A DNA stretch of 9,178 nt from Candidatus Nanopelagicales bacterium (GCA_030831445.1 JAURLB010000165.1:1-9178), one strand, 5' to 3'; positions 1 through 7,578 are shown, counted from the stretch's first letter. Translations and numbers: made by a program. The notes: generated by a model not told the origin, from the letters alone.

Positions 1-789
1 TGCAGCCTGGCTGTAGCTCATACCTTGTCGCCACGAACCAAAGTGAACTTCGTACACACTAATTGGCTCTGATTTCCAGTCTTTTTGGTTACGGCCCTGT
101 AGCCAGGCGGCATCGTTCCACTCGTAGTGTGTGTCCCACACAATAGATGCAGTTGAAGGTGGCACTTCACTATGTTGCGCCATCGGATCTGCTTTATCGA
201 TTTGGTAGTCGTTAACTGTCATGATTCGGAATTTGTATGTATCTCCGTGATCAACAGTGGGGATGAATACTTCCCAGACACCTGATGCGCCAAGGGATCG
301 CATTGGATGCGCCGTTCCATCCCAATGATTGAAGTCTCCAACTACTTGAATGCCCTTTGCATTTGGTGCCCATAAAGTAAATGCTGTACCAGAAACACTA
401 CCCAGTTCGGAATGAATGGTGATGACTCGCGCGCCAAGTGCATTGGTGAGCTGTTCATGTCGTCCTTCGGCAATGAGATGTAGGTCTAATTCGCCGACTG
501 TCGGTAAATGCCGAAACGGGTCATCGCGCACGAGGGTGTCATCACCATAAACAGTTTCAACTCTGTAATCAGGAATGTTTGCAGTTAAAAGTGAACCCTC
601 CCACACTCCACGATGCAGGTGAACCATTGGCACTCGAAAATCGTTTCCAATCACGACCACACTCAATGCAAACGGTTGAACGACTCGGAAAATCACCTTC
701 CCTGATTCAAGGTGTGCTCCAAGAAATGAATGAGGATCAAAATGCCTACCATCGAGGATTGCATCTATGACGTCACGATGAAGTGTCAT
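1..789 (-). CDS. glgB: 1,4-alpha-glucan branching enzyme GlgB, N-terminal part (cut by left window edge)
   Basis: GlgB cuts alpha-1,4-glucan chains and re-attaches the fragment by an alpha-1,6 bond, making the branches of glycogen in the cytoplasm. Only the first 263 codons are present; the reading frame stays open to base 1. Visible parts in order: an N1 beta-sandwich module at about residues 8-105, with the family's DPHSFLGAH at 18-26; a CBM48 module at about 127-215, with FTLWAPNAKGIQVVGDFNHW at 137-156; and the start of the GH13 barrel, with the signature VYEVHFGSWR at 245-254. Having both N-terminal modules indicates the long GlgB form, normally about 730 residues. The catalytic Asp and Glu lie beyond the edge, so activity cannot be checked here. 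The ATG start overlaps the glgE stop as ATGA, so translation is probably coupled to glgE and no separate promoter is expected. The identity is secure; the 3' end is unseen. Confidence 0.95.
   Translation of the reverse strand, partial: MTLHRDVIDAILDGRHFDPHSFLGAHLESGKVIFRVVQPFALSVVVIGNDFRVPMVHLHRGVWEGSLLTANIPDYRVETVYGDDTLVRDDPFRHLPTVGELDLHLIAEGRHEQLTNALGARVITIHSELGSVSGTAFTLWAPNAKGIQVVGDFNHWDGTAHPMRSLGASGVWEVFIPTVDHGDTYKFRIMTVNDYQIDKADPMAQHSEVPPSTASIVWDTHYEWNDAAWLQGRNQKDWKSEPISVYEVHFGSWRQGMSYSQAA
786..789 (-). other. ATGA stop/start overlap coupling glgE to glgB
   Basis: Read on the minus strand, the bases are ATGA. ATG (789-787) starts glgB and TGA (788-786) ends glgE. A 4-nt overlap of this kind usually means ribosomes finishing the first gene restart on the second, keeping the two enzymes in step. 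This is read directly from the sequence; coupling itself is inferred from the general behaviour of such overlaps. Confidence 0.9.
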
Positions 790-2753
790 GGTGCTCTTCG
801 TAAGGTGATGATGTGAGCGACTGAATCAAAAGGGTTCAGTTCAACATGAACATCTTTATGCCAGGTCCATGTCGTATCTGTGATGAGATTGTGGGCGATG
901 AGTCGATCATTCCAATCAAAGCCAAGTTCTGGCATATTCAAATGAAGTGAGGTGCTTTGGGTGTTATGTGAATCGAGCGTGCAGATAACAAGGACGGTGT
1001 CATCTCTATCTGATTTGCTATAAGCAATGATGTGGGGTGAATCTGTTGCATGAAAGACAACATCGCGCAGAGTTTGCAGTGCTGGATGGTCTCGCCGCAA
1101 TTCATTGAGTCGCTTGATGTAAGGCGCGAGCGTTCTGTTTTCGCGAGACGCTTTCGCCCAATCCCGAACCTTTAACTCGTACTTCTCGCTGTCTTTGTAT
1201 TCTTCACTCCCCGCATGTAGGGGTGTTGCTTCGTATAGTTCGAATCCTGAGTACACACCCCAGGTAGGAGAGAGTGTGGCTGCAAGTGTTGCTCGAATCG
1301 CAAACCCTGCTGGTCCTGAATGTTGCAAGTAGTCGGGCAAGATATCTGGGGTGTTGACGAAGAAGTTAGGTCGCATGAATGCCGAGTCATCGCCGGAGAG
1401 TTGATTGGCATATTCGATGAGTGATTGTTTGTCGTTCTTCCACGTGAAATAGGTATAGGACTGCTGAAAACCAACTTCAGCCAAGATCCGCATCAAGTTA
1501 GGTGTAGTGAATGCCTCAGATAGGAAGATAACATCCGGATCGGTTGTGTTGATACTTCGGATCAAACGTTGCCAAAGCCAAACTGGTTTTGTGTGAGGGT
1601 TATCCACTCGAAAGATTCGAATATTGCGACTCATCCAAAACCGAACAATGCGTTCAATCTCTTCATACAAGCCTTCGGGGTCGGTATCGAAATGAAGCGG
1701 ATAGATATCTTGATACTTTTTTGGCGGATTTTCAGCGTATGCGATGCTGCCATCTGGGCGAGACTTAAACCACGATGGATGACTTTCCACCCATGGGTGA
1801 TCGGGCGATGCTTGCAATGCTAAGTCCAATGCAATTTCTATTCCTAAAGATTGGGCTTTTGCAACAAAGGCATCAAAGTCTTTCAAAGAGCCAAGTTCGG
1901 GATTGATTGCATCATGGCCACCCACCTTGTTACCAATTGCCCAAGGAGATCCGACATCATCTTTCATTGCTTCAAGTGAATTGTTCTTACCCTTTCGATG
2001 TGTTGAACCGATTGGATGAATTGGTGGCAAGTAAAGGACGTGGAATCCCATGTCAGCAATTGCGTTTAGTCGAGCGCTCGCGGTTTTGAACGTTCCTGAT
2101 TTGTAGGGCTTAAGAGTTGCACCTTCAGATCGCGGGAAGAACTCGTACCACGATCCGTAGAGCGCGCGACGCCGTTCGACAAGTATCGGGAATTTCTTTG
2201 ACACCGTAACTGAGTCTCGCAGTGGGTTTTCACTCAGCGCTTGATGAATTGTTGGGTGTATTGCAGCTTGCAGCCTGATACTGGCATCGAGTGAGGTGTC
2301 TGAAAGAACAGAGAGTGCTTGTTGAATTGCAGTTGTCACTTTTGCATCAAGGTGAAGTTCGCTAAGTGCTCGCTTGAGCAGCAATCCACCCGAAGTCAGT
2401 TCAAGTTCAGCATCAATATCTGCCGGGACTTTGATGGATGCATTATGAACCCACGTTCCCCACACGTCATCCCACGCTTCAATCTGAAAATAGGCAAGAC
2501 CAATGACCTGGAATCTCACATCAATACTGAAGCGGTGATTGAACCCCGCTGTTGCTCGAAGTGTGCTGGATGTGCCATCTGCTTCGTAGAGAACGGCGCT
2601 TACTCCGAGCTTGTCGTGCCCCTCGCGGATTGCGGTTGCCCGAATTCGGATACGTTCATCGATGACCGCTTTCGCAGGCAATTCGCCACCCTCAACTACT
2701 GGCCAAACATCCTTAATAGGAAAGCGGCCAACCAGAGGATTGTGGCTCTTCAC
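786..2753 (-). CDS. glgE: Alpha-1,4-glucan:maltose-1-phosphate maltosyltransferase GlgE (GH13 subfamily 3)
   Basis: GlgE transfers maltosyl units from alpha-maltose-1-phosphate to the non-reducing end of alpha-1,4-glucans, the polymerising step of the GlgE pathway. The protein is 655 residues, close to known GlgEs (roughly 660-700). The N-terminal GlgE-specific domain (DUF3416 type) covers about 8-190 and includes GRFPIKDVWPVVEGG from 9. The GH13 barrel follows, with a substrate-site stretch NPPKKYQDIYP at 342-352, the nucleophile Asp384 in FRVDNPHTKP, the acid/base Glu413 in FLSEAF and the third carboxylate Asp470 in NTPD. The spacings 384-413-470 equal those I recall for Streptomyces coelicolor GlgE (394-423-480), so the active site looks intact. 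A C-terminal beta domain runs from about 560. The start is GTG at 2753: an in-frame TAG at 2765-2763 leaves no other upstream start. There is no Shine-Dalgarno site, but a TANNNT box fits a leaderless message. Divergent from glgP; coupled to glgB. Confidence 0.97.
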   Translation of the reverse strand: MKSHNPLVGRFPIKDVWPVVEGGELPAKAVIDERIRIRATAIREGHDKLGVSAVLYEADGTSSTLRATAGFNHRFSIDVRFQVIGLAYFQIEAWDDVWGTWVHNASIKVPADIDAELELTSGGLLLKRALSELHLDAKVTTAIQQALSVLSDTSLDASIRLQAAIHPTIHQALSENPLRDSVTVSKKFPILVERRRALYGSWYEFFPRSEGATLKPYKSGTFKTASARLNAIADMGFHVLYLPPIHPIGSTHRKGKNNSLEAMKDDVGSPWAIGNKVGGHDAINPELGSLKDFDAFVAKAQSLGIEIALDLALQASPDHPWVESHPSWFKSRPDGSIAYAENPPKKYQDIYPLHFDTDPEGLYEEIERIVRFWMSRNIRIFRVDNPHTKPVWLWQRLIRSINTTDPDVIFLSEAFTTPNLMRILAEVGFQQSYTYFTWKNDKQSLIEYANQLSGDDSAFMRPNFFVNTPDILPDYLQHSGPAGFAIRATLAATLSPTWGVYSGFELYEATPLHAGSEEYKDSEKYELKVRDWAKASRENRTLAPYIKRLNELRRDHPALQTLRDVVFHATDSPHIIAYSKSDRDDTVLVICTLDSHNTQSTSLHLNMPELGFDWNDRLIAHNLITDTTWTWHKDVHVELNPFDSVAHIITLRRAP

Positions 2754-2759
2754 ACACCT

Positions 2760-2765
2760 ACGCTA
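2760..2765 (-). promoter_or_regulatory. Candidate -10 box (TAGCGT) for a leaderless glgE-glgB transcript
   Basis: On the minus strand, TAGCGT is followed by six bases (AGGTGT) and then the glgE GTG. This matches the actinobacterial TANNNT -10 consensus at exactly -12 to -7 if transcription begins at the start codon. No purine-rich ribosome site precedes the GTG. The element 17 bases upstream (TCTCAA) does not resemble a -35 TTGACA box. A TANNNT motif is common by chance; the exact spacing is what makes it notable. Confidence 0.4.
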
Positions 2766-2799
2766 ATAGGGTCTAGGCATGCTTGAGAAATGCTTCGAC

Positions 2800-2805
2800 T
2801 ACTCT
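2800..2805 (+). promoter_or_regulatory. Candidate -10 box (TACTCT) for glgP
   Basis: TACTCT lies eight bases before the GTG at 2814, the start favoured by family alignment. This spacing would give a leaderless or near-leaderless message. No convincing -35 box is seen at the usual distance. An alternative box, TAGGGT at 2767-2772, would give a leader of roughly 35 bases. The only ribosome-site-like bases are a weak GGA at 2807-2809, close to the GTG. Confidence 0.2.
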
Positions 2806-2813
2806 TGGAACAC

Positions 2814-5366
2814 GTGAGAGCCATTCGACGCGTTAATGTTCAAACTGTCCTTCCTTCCTCCCTAGAAGGCCTTGCCATTTTGGCTGGAAACCTTCGCTGG
2901 TGTTGGGACGATGTAACCCTCAACCTCTTTTCGGAGATTGACCCACAACTCTTTCGAGAAGTAGGGGATGATCCAGTTCAGTTACTGGCGGATGTGGCGG
3001 CAAGTCGACTCGAAGAACTTGCCCAGAATCCAGACTATGTCAATCGAGTACACATGGCAGTGACAGGACTGAATGAGTATTTGAGTCGAAGTGCTTGGTA
3101 TCAGACACTTGATTCATCAGCACCGAAAGCAATTGCATATTTTTCTGCCGAGTTTGGCGTAGCAACACAGTTGCCGCAGTATTCGGGTGGTTTAGGTATT
3201 TTGGCGGGCGATCATCTCAAGGCAGCGTCTGATTTAGGTGTGCCAATTGTTGGTATCGGATTGTTCTATCGTGCGGGTTACTTCAGACAATCACTTTCGG
3301 CCGAAGGTTGGCAAGAAGAACAGTATCCAGTAACTGACCCGAATGCTTTACCGCTATCACTGCTTCGCGAAAGCGACGGAACGCCTGCAAGAATTTCTAT
3401 CGGATTGCCCGGCGGCAATCGACTGCTTGCTCATGTTTGGGTAGCGCAAGTTGGTAGAGTGCCATTGCTCTTACTTGATTCAAATGTAGAAGATAACGCC
3501 CCAGCACAACGAGATGTAACGGATCGCCTCTACGGAGGTGGCCATGAACATCGTTTGTTGCAAGAAGTATTGCTAGGTATTGGAGGTGTGCGAGCAATTC
3601 GCACGTTCAGCCGCATCACTGGCTTTGCAACACCTGAGGTCTATCATTGCAACGAAGGTCACGCAGGCTTTCTTGCACTCGAACGAATTCTTGAACATGT
3701 TGGTGCTGGTCTCGACTTTGATACAGCTCTTGAAGTTGTTCGCGCAGGTACAGTTTTTACCACCCACACTCCGGTCCCCGCAGGAATCGATCGCTTTGAT
3801 AAATCTCTCATCGAACAATTTTTTGGTGGAGATAATGAAGCAGACGAAGTTCCACTCCAACGAATACTCGCACTAGGAACAGAAGATTTTGTCGGAGGCG
3901 AGTCCCATATTTTCAATATGGCAGTGTTTGGGTTGCGGCTTGCGGCACGAGCAAACGGCGTAAGTTTGCTGCACGGCGAAGTGAGCAGAGACATGTTCAA
4001 TGCACTCTGGTCAGGCTTTGACACTCACGAAGTTCCTATCACTTCGATCACCAATGGTGTGCACGCGGGAACTTGGGTAGCACCTGAAATCTTGAAACTT
4101 GCAGGAGATGCCTCAGTCGACGAGCCCGTTGGCTGGGAACGTATTGCAGGTGTGAACGATAACGACTTCTGGACTATCAAGCGTGCGTTGCGCGAACGAT
4201 TAGTAATGAATGCTCGCGATCGATTGAAGAAGTCGTGGTTGAAGCGTGGTGCGACTGAAGCGGAACTTGATTGGATTAACGACGTACTTGATCCAAACAT
4301 TCTTACGATTGGTTTTGCACGTCGAGTGCCGTCCTATAAGCGCTTAACTTTGATGTTGTCAGATCCTGTTCGGCTGAAGTCATTACTGCTACATCCAACA
4401 CGACCAATCCAGTTAGTGATTGCTGGTAAATCGCATCCAGCAGATGAGGGTGGCAAGAAACTGATTCAGGAACTCGTCAGATTTACAGATGATCCAGAAG
4501 TTCGTCATCGAATTGTGTTCTTACCCGATTACGACATGGGTATGGCCAGTTGGATGTATCCCGGCTGCGATGTGTGGCTCAATAACCCACTTCGGCCGCT
4601 GGAAGCTTGCGGAACATCAGGAATGAAAGCAGCACTCAATGGTGCGTTGAATCTTTCAATTCTTGATGGTTGGTGGGACGAGTGGTATGACTCAAAGAAT
4701 GGTTGGGCGATTCCAACTGCCGATGGTGTGCTCGATCAAGATCGTCGTGATGACTTGGAAGCAAATGCACTCTATAACTTGATTGAAAAGAATGTCACTC
4801 CTATTTTCTACGATCAAACTAATGGCCTTCCGCTACGCTGGTTAGAACTTGTCAAACACACCTTGGCGACTCTTGGACCAAAAGTATTGGCAAGCCGCAT
4901 GGTGCAGGACTATGTCAATCTTCTCTATCGGCCAACTGCAGTTTCGGCGCGTCAATTCAACGCAGATAACGCACGGCTTGCACGCGAACTTGCGGTATGG
5001 AAGCGACGAATTCGAAGTGCATGGAGTTCAGTGCATGTCGAACACATTGAAATGATTGATCTCAAGCCAGTGGCTCAGCAAGGCGATAAGGTCGAAGTGC
5101 ACGCGTATGTAGCTTTAGGATCACTCACACCACAAGATGTCGCAGTTGAACTCATCTACGGTAGAGCGGATGCCAATGATCGAATCATTAATCCAGTTCG
5201 AGTTGAACTCAGTGCACTCAGTCAATTTGATGGTGTGAGATGGCGATATGTTAGTGAGGTTGTCCTTGAAACTGCTGGCACCGTTGGCTACACAGTTCGA
5301 GTCATTCCAAAGCACGCAGGGCTTACTAACGCGGCTGAACTCGGTTTACAGTCAGTCGCTCACTAG
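2814..5366 (+). CDS. glgP: Alpha-glucan (glycogen) phosphorylase GlgP, GT35 short actinobacterial type
   Basis: GlgP uses phosphate to release glucose-1-phosphate from the non-reducing ends of glycogen or maltodextrin; pyridoxal phosphate is the cofactor. From the GTG start it is 850 residues. Using those numbers: a DUF3417-type N-terminal domain at about 5-100 with NLRWCWDD; YFSAEFG at 109-115; YSGGLGILAGDHLK at 123-136; CNEGHAGF at 279-286; TTHTPVPAG at 316-324; SITNGVHAGTW at 411-421; GFARRVPSYKR at 500-510; and the cofactor lysine Lys605 in CGTSGMKAALNG. A C-terminal beta extension follows from about 740. It belongs to the shorter phosphorylase branch of Actinobacteria and Thermus, not the E. 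coli MalP/GlgP type. Start choice: an ATG at 2790 would add eight residues, but VRAIRRVNVQTVLP aligns with the MKAIRRFTVRPVLP-type N-terminus of relatives, which puts the start at GTG 2814. It diverges from glgE, and its last 15 bases overlap the glgX 3' end. Confidence 0.95.
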   Translation: MRAIRRVNVQTVLPSSLEGLAILAGNLRWCWDDVTLNLFSEIDPQLFREVGDDPVQLLADVAASRLEELAQNPDYVNRVHMAVTGLNEYLSRSAWYQTLDSSAPKAIAYFSAEFGVATQLPQYSGGLGILAGDHLKAASDLGVPIVGIGLFYRAGYFRQSLSAEGWQEEQYPVTDPNALPLSLLRESDGTPARISIGLPGGNRLLAHVWVAQVGRVPLLLLDSNVEDNAPAQRDVTDRLYGGGHEHRLLQEVLLGIGGVRAIRTFSRITGFATPEVYHCNEGHAGFLALERILEHVGAGLDFDTALEVVRAGTVFTTHTPVPAGIDRFDKSLIEQFFGGDNEADEVPLQRILALGTEDFVGGESHIFNMAVFGLRLAARANGVSLLHGEVSRDMFNALWSGFDTHEVPITSITNGVHAGTWVAPEILKLAGDASVDEPVGWERIAGVNDNDFWTIKRALRERLVMNARDRLKKSWLKRGATEAELDWINDVLDPNILTIGFARRVPSYKRLTLMLSDPVRLKSLLLHPTRPIQLVIAGKSHPADEGGKKLIQELVRFTDDPEVRHRIVFLPDYDMGMASWMYPGCDVWLNNPLRPLEACGTSGMKAALNGALNLSILDGWWDEWYDSKNGWAIPTADGVLDQDRRDDLEANALYNLIEKNVTPIFYDQTNGLPLRWLELVKHTLATLGPKVLASRMVQDYVNLLYRPTAVSARQFNADNARLARELAVWKRRIRSAWSSVHVEHIEMIDLKPVAQQGDKVEVHAYVALGSLTPQDVAVELIYGRADANDRIINPVRVELSALSQFDGVRWRYVSEVVLETAGTVGYTVRVIPKHAGLTNAAELGLQSVAH

Positions 5367-7487
5367 CACTTGTCGAAACACCAGAACTGAACGCGGTTGA
5401 AGCCGTAACACAGAGGATGCCGAGTAGGTAAGTGCCTCAACTTTTCCGCCTGGATGTGTTGAATCGAATTCGATCTGCCAACCTAGTGCCCAATGGGAAT
5501 CAGGCAACGTGAAATCTCTTACTTCGTCATCCGCATGAAAAATCACGAAGAATGCATATTCTGAATTTTCGAGCGTCGAATAAGCATTTTGGTTGAGAAA
5601 CATTCCGAGTGTTCGAAGTTCAGTGTCGAGCCATTCTTCTTCAGTGAGCTCTTGACCATGTGTCGCAAACCAACCGATATCTTTCACGCCTTGCTGATTA
5701 GTTGGAGCACCCCACCGGTAATTTCGGTGACGAAAAGCAGGATACATTTTTCTTAACTGCATCAGGTGACGCGTGGTCTCAAGTAAGTCTGTGTTTTTCT
5801 CTTGCAGAGACCAATCAATCCATGAAATCTCATTATCTTGGCAATATGGGTTGTTGTTTCCGCCTTGGGTTCGACCAAGTTCATCACCTGCAACAAGCAT
5901 TGGAATCCCACTTGCTAGGGTCAAGGTTGCAAGTAAGTTGCGGTGTTGTTGCATTCGAAGCGCGTTGATGCTTCGGTTCGTTGTTTCGCCTTCATGTCCA
6001 TGATTCCAGGAACGATTTGAATCACTGCCATCTTTGTTGTGCTCGAGGTTTGCCTCATTGTGTTTATGGTTATAACACACAACATCCCACATAGTGAATC
6101 CATCATGTGCTGTCACGTAGTTGATTGAGGCACGAGGGCGTCTATCCTCATCAACAAATAAATCAGCAGAGCCCGATAGGCGAGAAGCTAGTTCCGCAAT
6201 TCCAGGAGCAGCACCTCGCCAAAAATCTCTCGAAGTATCCCGGAATCGGTCATTCCATTCACTCCAGATGCGTGGGAAATTGCCGACTTGATATCCGCCG
6301 GGACCGATATCCCATGGTTCGGCAATGAGTTTGACACTTTGTAAGACAGGATCTTGACCCATCGCCTGAATCAGAGGTGCGCGCATGTCTACATCGTGAT
6401 TCATTCGGGCAAGTGCAGGGGCTAAGTCAAAACGAAAACCATCAACGTGCATTTCTTCAACCCAATAGCGAAGTGAGTCCATAACGAGTTGCATCACTTG
6501 TGGATGCCACGTGTTCAGAGTGTTACTGCAACCAGTTGTGTCGAAATAAAACTGTGGATCTTCGGCAAGTCGATAGTAGTTTGCATTATCGATACCTTTG
6601 AAACTCAATAGTGGACCGCGTGGACCACCTTCACAAGTGTGGTTGTAAACAACGTCAAGTAACACTTCAATTCCTGCCTGATGGAAGGTCTTGACCATGT
6701 TTTTAAATTCATTAACTTGCCCTCCACGCGTGCCACTTGCTGAATAGGCATGATGTGGTGCGAAATATCCAAGTGTGTTGTAACCCCAATAGTTGACAAG
6801 TCCGTTTCGCAGCAGATGTTCCTCATGACCAATTTGATGAATTGGCAAGAGTTCAATTGCTGTCACGCCAAGCGACAGCAAATACTCAATGATTGCTTCA
6901 TGAGCAAGACCTGCATATGTTCCTCGAAGATGCTCTGGCACTGCAGGATGAAGCATTGTCATTCCTTTGACGTGTGCTTCGTAAATGACTGAGCGATGCC
7001 ATCTGATGTCAGGTTTTACATCGCCACTCCAATCAAAGTCATTGGCCACCACAATGCTTGAAGGTACAAAGGCTGCAGAGTCATGTGTATCAGGTACGGA
7101 TTCGTCGTCTGGTTGATCTGGGTTATATCGATAGCCAAACACCGCTTGATGCAGAATCCAATCGCCATCGATTGCTTTCGCATAAGGGTCAACTAGAAAC
7201 TTATGAGGGTTATGCCGGTGTCCGAGGGAAGGATCCCATTCGCCGTGTACTCGAAAGCCATAGCGTGCTCCAGCCGCAATGTTCGGTACGAAGCCATGCC
7301 AAATGCCGCGAGCTTTATCTGGTAGTCGCCACCGGGTCTCACCACCGTCGTCTTCCCTCACGCAGAAGTCAACCGCAGTGGCATTGTCGGCGAAGAGTGC
7401 AACATTCACTCCGCCCTCCACCAACGTGACACCAAGGGGATAGGGACGGTTGCTGATCGAGGCATACTGGAAGTTAAACGGGCTCAT
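5352..7487 (-). CDS. glgX: Glycogen debranching enzyme GlgX/TreX (GH13 subfamily 11)
   Basis: GlgX hydrolyses alpha-1,6 links, removing the short branches left when phosphorylase stalls. It therefore pairs with the convergent glgP in glycogen breakdown. An N-terminal CBM48 domain spans about 10-130 with the family's RPYPLGVT. The GH13 barrel follows, with LLDVVYNHT near 278, and the catalytic triad (numbered from the TTG at 7490): Asp355 in DGFRFDLA, Glu391 in LIAEPWDIGPGGYQVG and Asp463 in NYVTAHDGF. NNNPYCQDNEISWIDW near 545-560 is a GlgX signature, and a C-terminal beta domain follows. Length is 711 residues from ATG 7487, usual for the family. A TTG directly before it (7490) could also start the protein, adding one residue; ATG is preferred. 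No good ribosome site is seen; a TANNNT box lies just upstream. Actinobacterial members are also called TreX when linked to treY/treZ; neither gene is in this window, so GlgX is the safer name. Confidence 0.96.
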   Translation of the reverse strand: MSPFNFQYASISNRPYPLGVTLVEGGVNVALFADNATAVDFCVREDDGGETRWRLPDKARGIWHGFVPNIAAGARYGFRVHGEWDPSLGHRHNPHKFLVDPYAKAIDGDWILHQAVFGYRYNPDQPDDESVPDTHDSAAFVPSSIVVANDFDWSGDVKPDIRWHRSVIYEAHVKGMTMLHPAVPEHLRGTYAGLAHEAIIEYLLSLGVTAIELLPIHQIGHEEHLLRNGLVNYWGYNTLGYFAPHHAYSASGTRGGQVNEFKNMVKTFHQAGIEVLLDVVYNHTCEGGPRGPLLSFKGIDNANYYRLAEDPQFYFDTTGCSNTLNTWHPQVMQLVMDSLRYWVEEMHVDGFRFDLAPALARMNHDVDMRAPLIQAMGQDPVLQSVKLIAEPWDIGPGGYQVGNFPRIWSEWNDRFRDTSRDFWRGAAPGIAELASRLSGSADLFVDEDRRPRASINYVTAHDGFTMWDVVCYNHKHNEANLEHNKDGSDSNRSWNHGHEGETTNRSINALRMQQHRNLLATLTLASGIPMLVAGDELGRTQGGNNNPYCQDNEISWIDWSLQEKNTDLLETTRHLMQLRKMYPAFRHRNYRWGAPTNQQGVKDIGWFATHGQELTEEEWLDTELRTLGMFLNQNAYSTLENSEYAFFVIFHADDEVRDFTLPDSHWALGWQIEFDSTHPGGKVEALTYSASSVLRLQPRSVLVFRQVLVSD

Positions 7488-7496
7488 CAAGCGGGC

Positions 7497-7502
7497 ACAC
7501 TA
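7497..7502 (-). promoter_or_regulatory. Candidate -10 box (TAGTGT) for glgX
   Basis: On the minus strand TAGTGT is followed by six bases (GCCCGC) and then TTGATG. Transcription would start at the TTG or at the ATG three bases later, giving a leaderless or nearly leaderless message. Its distance to position 7490 equals that of the glgE box to its GTG. No -35 box is recognisable (the hexamer 17 bases upstream is CATCGA). An AT-rich alternative, TATTTA, lies immediately upstream. Confidence 0.3.
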
Positions 7503-7546
7503 CCTAAATATCGGGCAAATCGATGCAGCGGCGCTCAAGGTCGGGC

Positions 7547-7552
7547 TAGCAT
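7547..7552 (+). promoter_or_regulatory. Candidate -10 box (TAGCAT) for the iscS-mnmA transcript
   Basis: TAGCAT fits TANNNT and would place the transcription start near 7559, giving a leader of about 32 bases that contains the ribosome site at 7572-7578. The box lies inside a short inverted repeat, GCTA-GCAT-TAGC (7545-7556). No -35 box is visible. The whole 7491-7590 spacer must carry the promoters of both glgX and iscS. I saw no RNA gene or small open reading frame in it. Confidence 0.25.
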
Positions 7553-7571
7553 TAGCAAAGTGTTAATCAAC

Positions 7572-7578
7572 GAGGTGA
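7572..7578 (+). promoter_or_regulatory. Shine-Dalgarno site (GAGGTGA) of iscS
   Basis: GAGGTGA is the clearest ribosome-binding sequence I found in the window, though the 12 bases to the ATG are longer than usual. An in-frame TGA at 7576-7578 overlaps it and rules out any earlier start. This fixes ATG 7591 as the first codon. Its presence contrasts with glgE and glgX, which lack such a site. Confidence 0.6.

Noticed and set aside
579..770. 63-residue open frame on the plus strand opposite glgB
   Set aside because: The opposite strand encodes the conserved N-terminal module of GlgB, and nothing supports this as a gene.
2319..2786. 155-residue open frame on the plus strand opposite the glgE N-terminal region
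   Set aside because: It lies almost wholly within glgE on the other strand. Its product is cysteine-rich with no recognisable domain and no ribosome site. It reads as a shadow frame.
3659..4024. 121-residue open frame on the minus strand inside glgP
   Set aside because: Fully inside a well-supported phosphorylase gene. The product is serine/arginine-rich and low in complexity, typical of an antisense shadow.
5380..5420. Possible hairpin terminator (CGGTTGAAGCCG) after glgP
   Set aside because: Only three base pairs hold, there is no U-tract, and the bases code for the conserved end of GlgX.
7058..7429. 123-residue open frame on the plus strand opposite the glgX 5' region
   Set aside because: Inside glgX, with an arginine- and histidine-rich product lacking any family resemblance.
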